NCBI RefSeq assembly: GCF_037975245.1
Contig: NC_092581.1
Coordinates: forward strand, 10,485,303-10,549,302
Length of the DNA stretch: 64,000 nt
Source of the DNA: Apostichopus japonicus
Lineage: Eukaryota > Echinodermata > Holothuroidea > Aspidochirotida > Stichopodidae
Direction of reading: 5' to 3'
The notes below the pieces were generated by a model, which was not told where the DNA came from, did not search any database, and saw only the letters and a program-made list of their open reading frames with translations. Shown here piece after piece: positions 62,024 through 64,000 of the stretch. Both the position numbers and the translations under genes were made by a program. Each line of letters begins with the position of its first letter. Within the stretch, counting starts at the first letter, position 1.

Positions 62024-62401
62024 TGGCCCCTACGCCCCCCACACAACACCCAATCCCAAAATAAACTTCAGATTCGTAATCAGCGTGTCAAGAACAACTA
62101 GAAAAGATACACCTTGCCCGTCTTAGCGACAATAATTATTTTCACCCAAAAAAATCATAAGGATCATATAAAAATCATAAAAAAAAATCATAAAAAAATC
62201 ATAAAAATCATAAAAAATCATTGCAGTTTTTGCCAAAATTGCCCAAAAAATGGATTTCATCAAAATGACGTCACATGGGAATATCGATGCCCAGGATCCC
62301 AAATCTACAACTCTCAGGTCCATATCTGCTTCCGTACAGGAGAAACTTGGTCCCAGAGGACCCGATAGAAATATGTGTTCTTTATAAGTGCAAAAGTTGG
62401 T
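62024..62401 (+). repeat. Direct repeat copy B, with internal minisatellite
   Basis: Second copy of 60958-61292. It is longer because an AAAAATCAT array (62150-62222) takes the place of the ACGTAAGGGGTAACCCCC segment of copy A. Confidence 0.92.
62150..62222. repeat. (AAAAATCAT)n minisatellite
   Basis: About seven units of 9-11 bases (AAAAATCATA with variable A-run). Confidence 0.9.
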
Positions 62402-64000
62402 AATAGGGATCACAGGTCCCGGTTGTCCATTTTTAGGTACCAGTCGTCCTTTGGTCTTTATTGAGGGTTTTGATACTTTGTACCAATAAAATATAAAAAT
62501 TAAATATGACAACATCATTGAGATCATATTTGAGTATAAAAATAACCCAACATGATCAATTACAGGTCATTTGTCAATAGAGTAACAGTAACAAAATGCA
62601 ACCTAGACTGGTAGCTGTTGGTTTTAACAATCTACAATAAGTGGCCCTTCGAGTAGAATTTATGCAATGGTTTGAGTTGCAGGGTTAATCTGCTAATAGC
62701 TATTCAAAGCAATCCCAGAACTCCTGTCAGTTATACTTATAGGATTAGTTCAGGTGTCACAATGTTTATCTTATATGAAAGAGGACAATAAAAGAACCCA
62801 ATAGTGAAGAAATTATTCCAATTCATTTTCCGCTTAGGAGTTTCTATCTGATTGTGTAGATTAAAGTTCTATCTGATTGTGTAGAAACTGCTGAAATCAG
62901 AATAGCTGTGACGTCATATCCTCACATACCTGAAAAGTCTTATTTGATTAAATTTGATCAAGTTATTTTATTAAGTTAAAAGTTATTTTATTAAAATACT
63001 TTGTACGATTTTATGACTTTTTTACTTTTTCTTGGTCCAAATCTTGTGAACCAACAGTTTTTCTGGACCAAATTTTGATAATGCCATTGGGCTCATGTAT
63101 TATCATATACTTTAGTATAAGAATTACTGAATGGTACCTGACCATGTGTGATACTATGAATATTCAGTAGAGACAGTGTCATATTGTATCAACTGAAGTT
63201 GGTATGATGATAATATTGGGTGATGACATATACAACACATTTGAGTTCCTTTCATCAATAGACCCTAGTGCCCATTGGGCCATTGTTATAAATCTTTTGT
63301 ACAGTTTCAGAAACTTTAATGTCCATTGTGACTACTGTCACATATATCAGCTGTACAATTAATATCTTATTAGACTAGCCTCCGTCACTAATGGGGAGTG
63401 GGTGGTGTATTTTATAGGCACTGATCACCCAATCCTTGACCGAGAGGTGTTCATCTGCCATCTGGATGCCCGAACTGTTCTGAATCTCAGGATGCTTTCA
63501 GTTTAGGTCATGTATAGTGCACACCTCCCACCGCACCGCTTATGTGCGTTTCTGGTGTGAGGGGGCCAGCGGCCCCCCACCCGTCAGTAGTTCCTAAGCT
63601 GCTGTGAACCACTGTTAGGCCCATGTTGATTTCTCTTATAGTGCTGCACAGCCTATATTAGCTCTTGAGTTATCTTCATGGGCTATTGTTCACGATACCT
63701 TTTTTTTAAAAACTGGATTTATGGTGCATTGTTAAGTGATTTATTTACATTTTCATTTTCATTTACATTACAATTGTTATTTTGCACAAATTTTATTCAA
63801 AGTGTTTTTCAAATGTCAATGGCTACTTTCAAATAGGATGTCTATTGTGCCAGTACTAAATAATGTGCAATATGTGTTTGTATTGTTGTCCCGACTAGAC
63901 AATACCAGTTTGCATAGATAATACCAGGACAAGACAAGGACTGGACAATATCAACACAAAGGTCTTGTTCTGGTATTTTCCAGCGCTTGTCTTGTCTTGT
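62402..64000. other. Non-coding DNA to the window end
   Basis: No gene recognised. The last 110 bases contain AATACCAG, ACAAGACAAG and inverted CTTGTCTTGT elements that may belong to a repeat continuing past the window. Confidence 0.45.

Noticed and set aside
62123-62527. 134-codon minus-strand frame with Phe/Ile/Tyr repeats
   Set aside because: Its core is the translated AAAAATCAT minisatellite.

Overview
The window looks like nuclear DNA of a marine invertebrate deuterostome, most likely an echinoderm; a sea cucumber is plausible but unproven. The evidence is AT-rich intron-containing genes, an exon-per-domain SRCR receptor gene, SLC16-like transporter exons, long (TA)n and poly-G/C tracts, and a Ty3/gypsy element with the Gmr1 domain order (integrase before reverse transcriptase) known from deuterostomes. 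There is no operon structure, CRISPR array or other prokaryotic signal.

Layout. 0-2.7 kb: a GAT microsatellite, a degenerate tandem repeat and no recognisable gene. 2.76-8.97 kb: a decayed Gmr1-like retrotransposon with 5' LTR, tRNA-Pro-like primer site, gag, protease, integrase, RT and RNase H, but no 3' LTR. 9.9-10.1 kb: a probable minus-strand terminal exon of a proline-rich tail. 11.6-13 kb: an element with long terminal inverted repeats holding a Tx1-like LINE scrap. 15.3-18.2 kb: a second Gmr1 fragment interrupted by an RTE-type LINE that ends in (TA)n.

18.67-27.56 kb (+ strand) holds the one gene that can be assembled completely: signal peptide, five six-cysteine SRCR domains (one exon each, all introns phase 1), a transmembrane helix and a cytoplasmic tail with a PPSY motif, 753 residues in all. 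It is a predicted scavenger-type cell-surface receptor, and poly(A) signals follow it.

29.8-42.1 kb is a large, imperfect, nested palindrome. Its two arms of repeat-derived DNA carry the same hAT-like MITE with the same target duplication. The left arm keeps a 2.7 kb TIR element, while the right arm shows a deletion across that element and a THAP-bearing TIR element lodged in a poly-G tract. SLC16 (monocarboxylate-transporter-like) exons begin 0.7 kb beyond the right arm (42.8-45.0 kb). The first exon of a second SLC16-like gene lies at 53.6 kb, so this is a tandem transporter locus interrupted by mobile DNA.

46.5-48.75 kb is an L2/Rex1-like LINE with a single in-frame stop. 49.36-52.30 kb is a TIR-bounded DNA element carrying an in-phase two-exon gene with a SAM-like start and a C-terminal region scattered over three frames. 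55-56.6 kb has an antisense LINE fragment, a tRNA-derived SINE and a hairpin cluster. 60-62.4 kb has another LINE tail and a pair of direct repeats. The remaining DNA is intronic or intergenic without recognised coding content. All identifications rest on reading motifs, splice sites and repeats by eye; no database search was possible.
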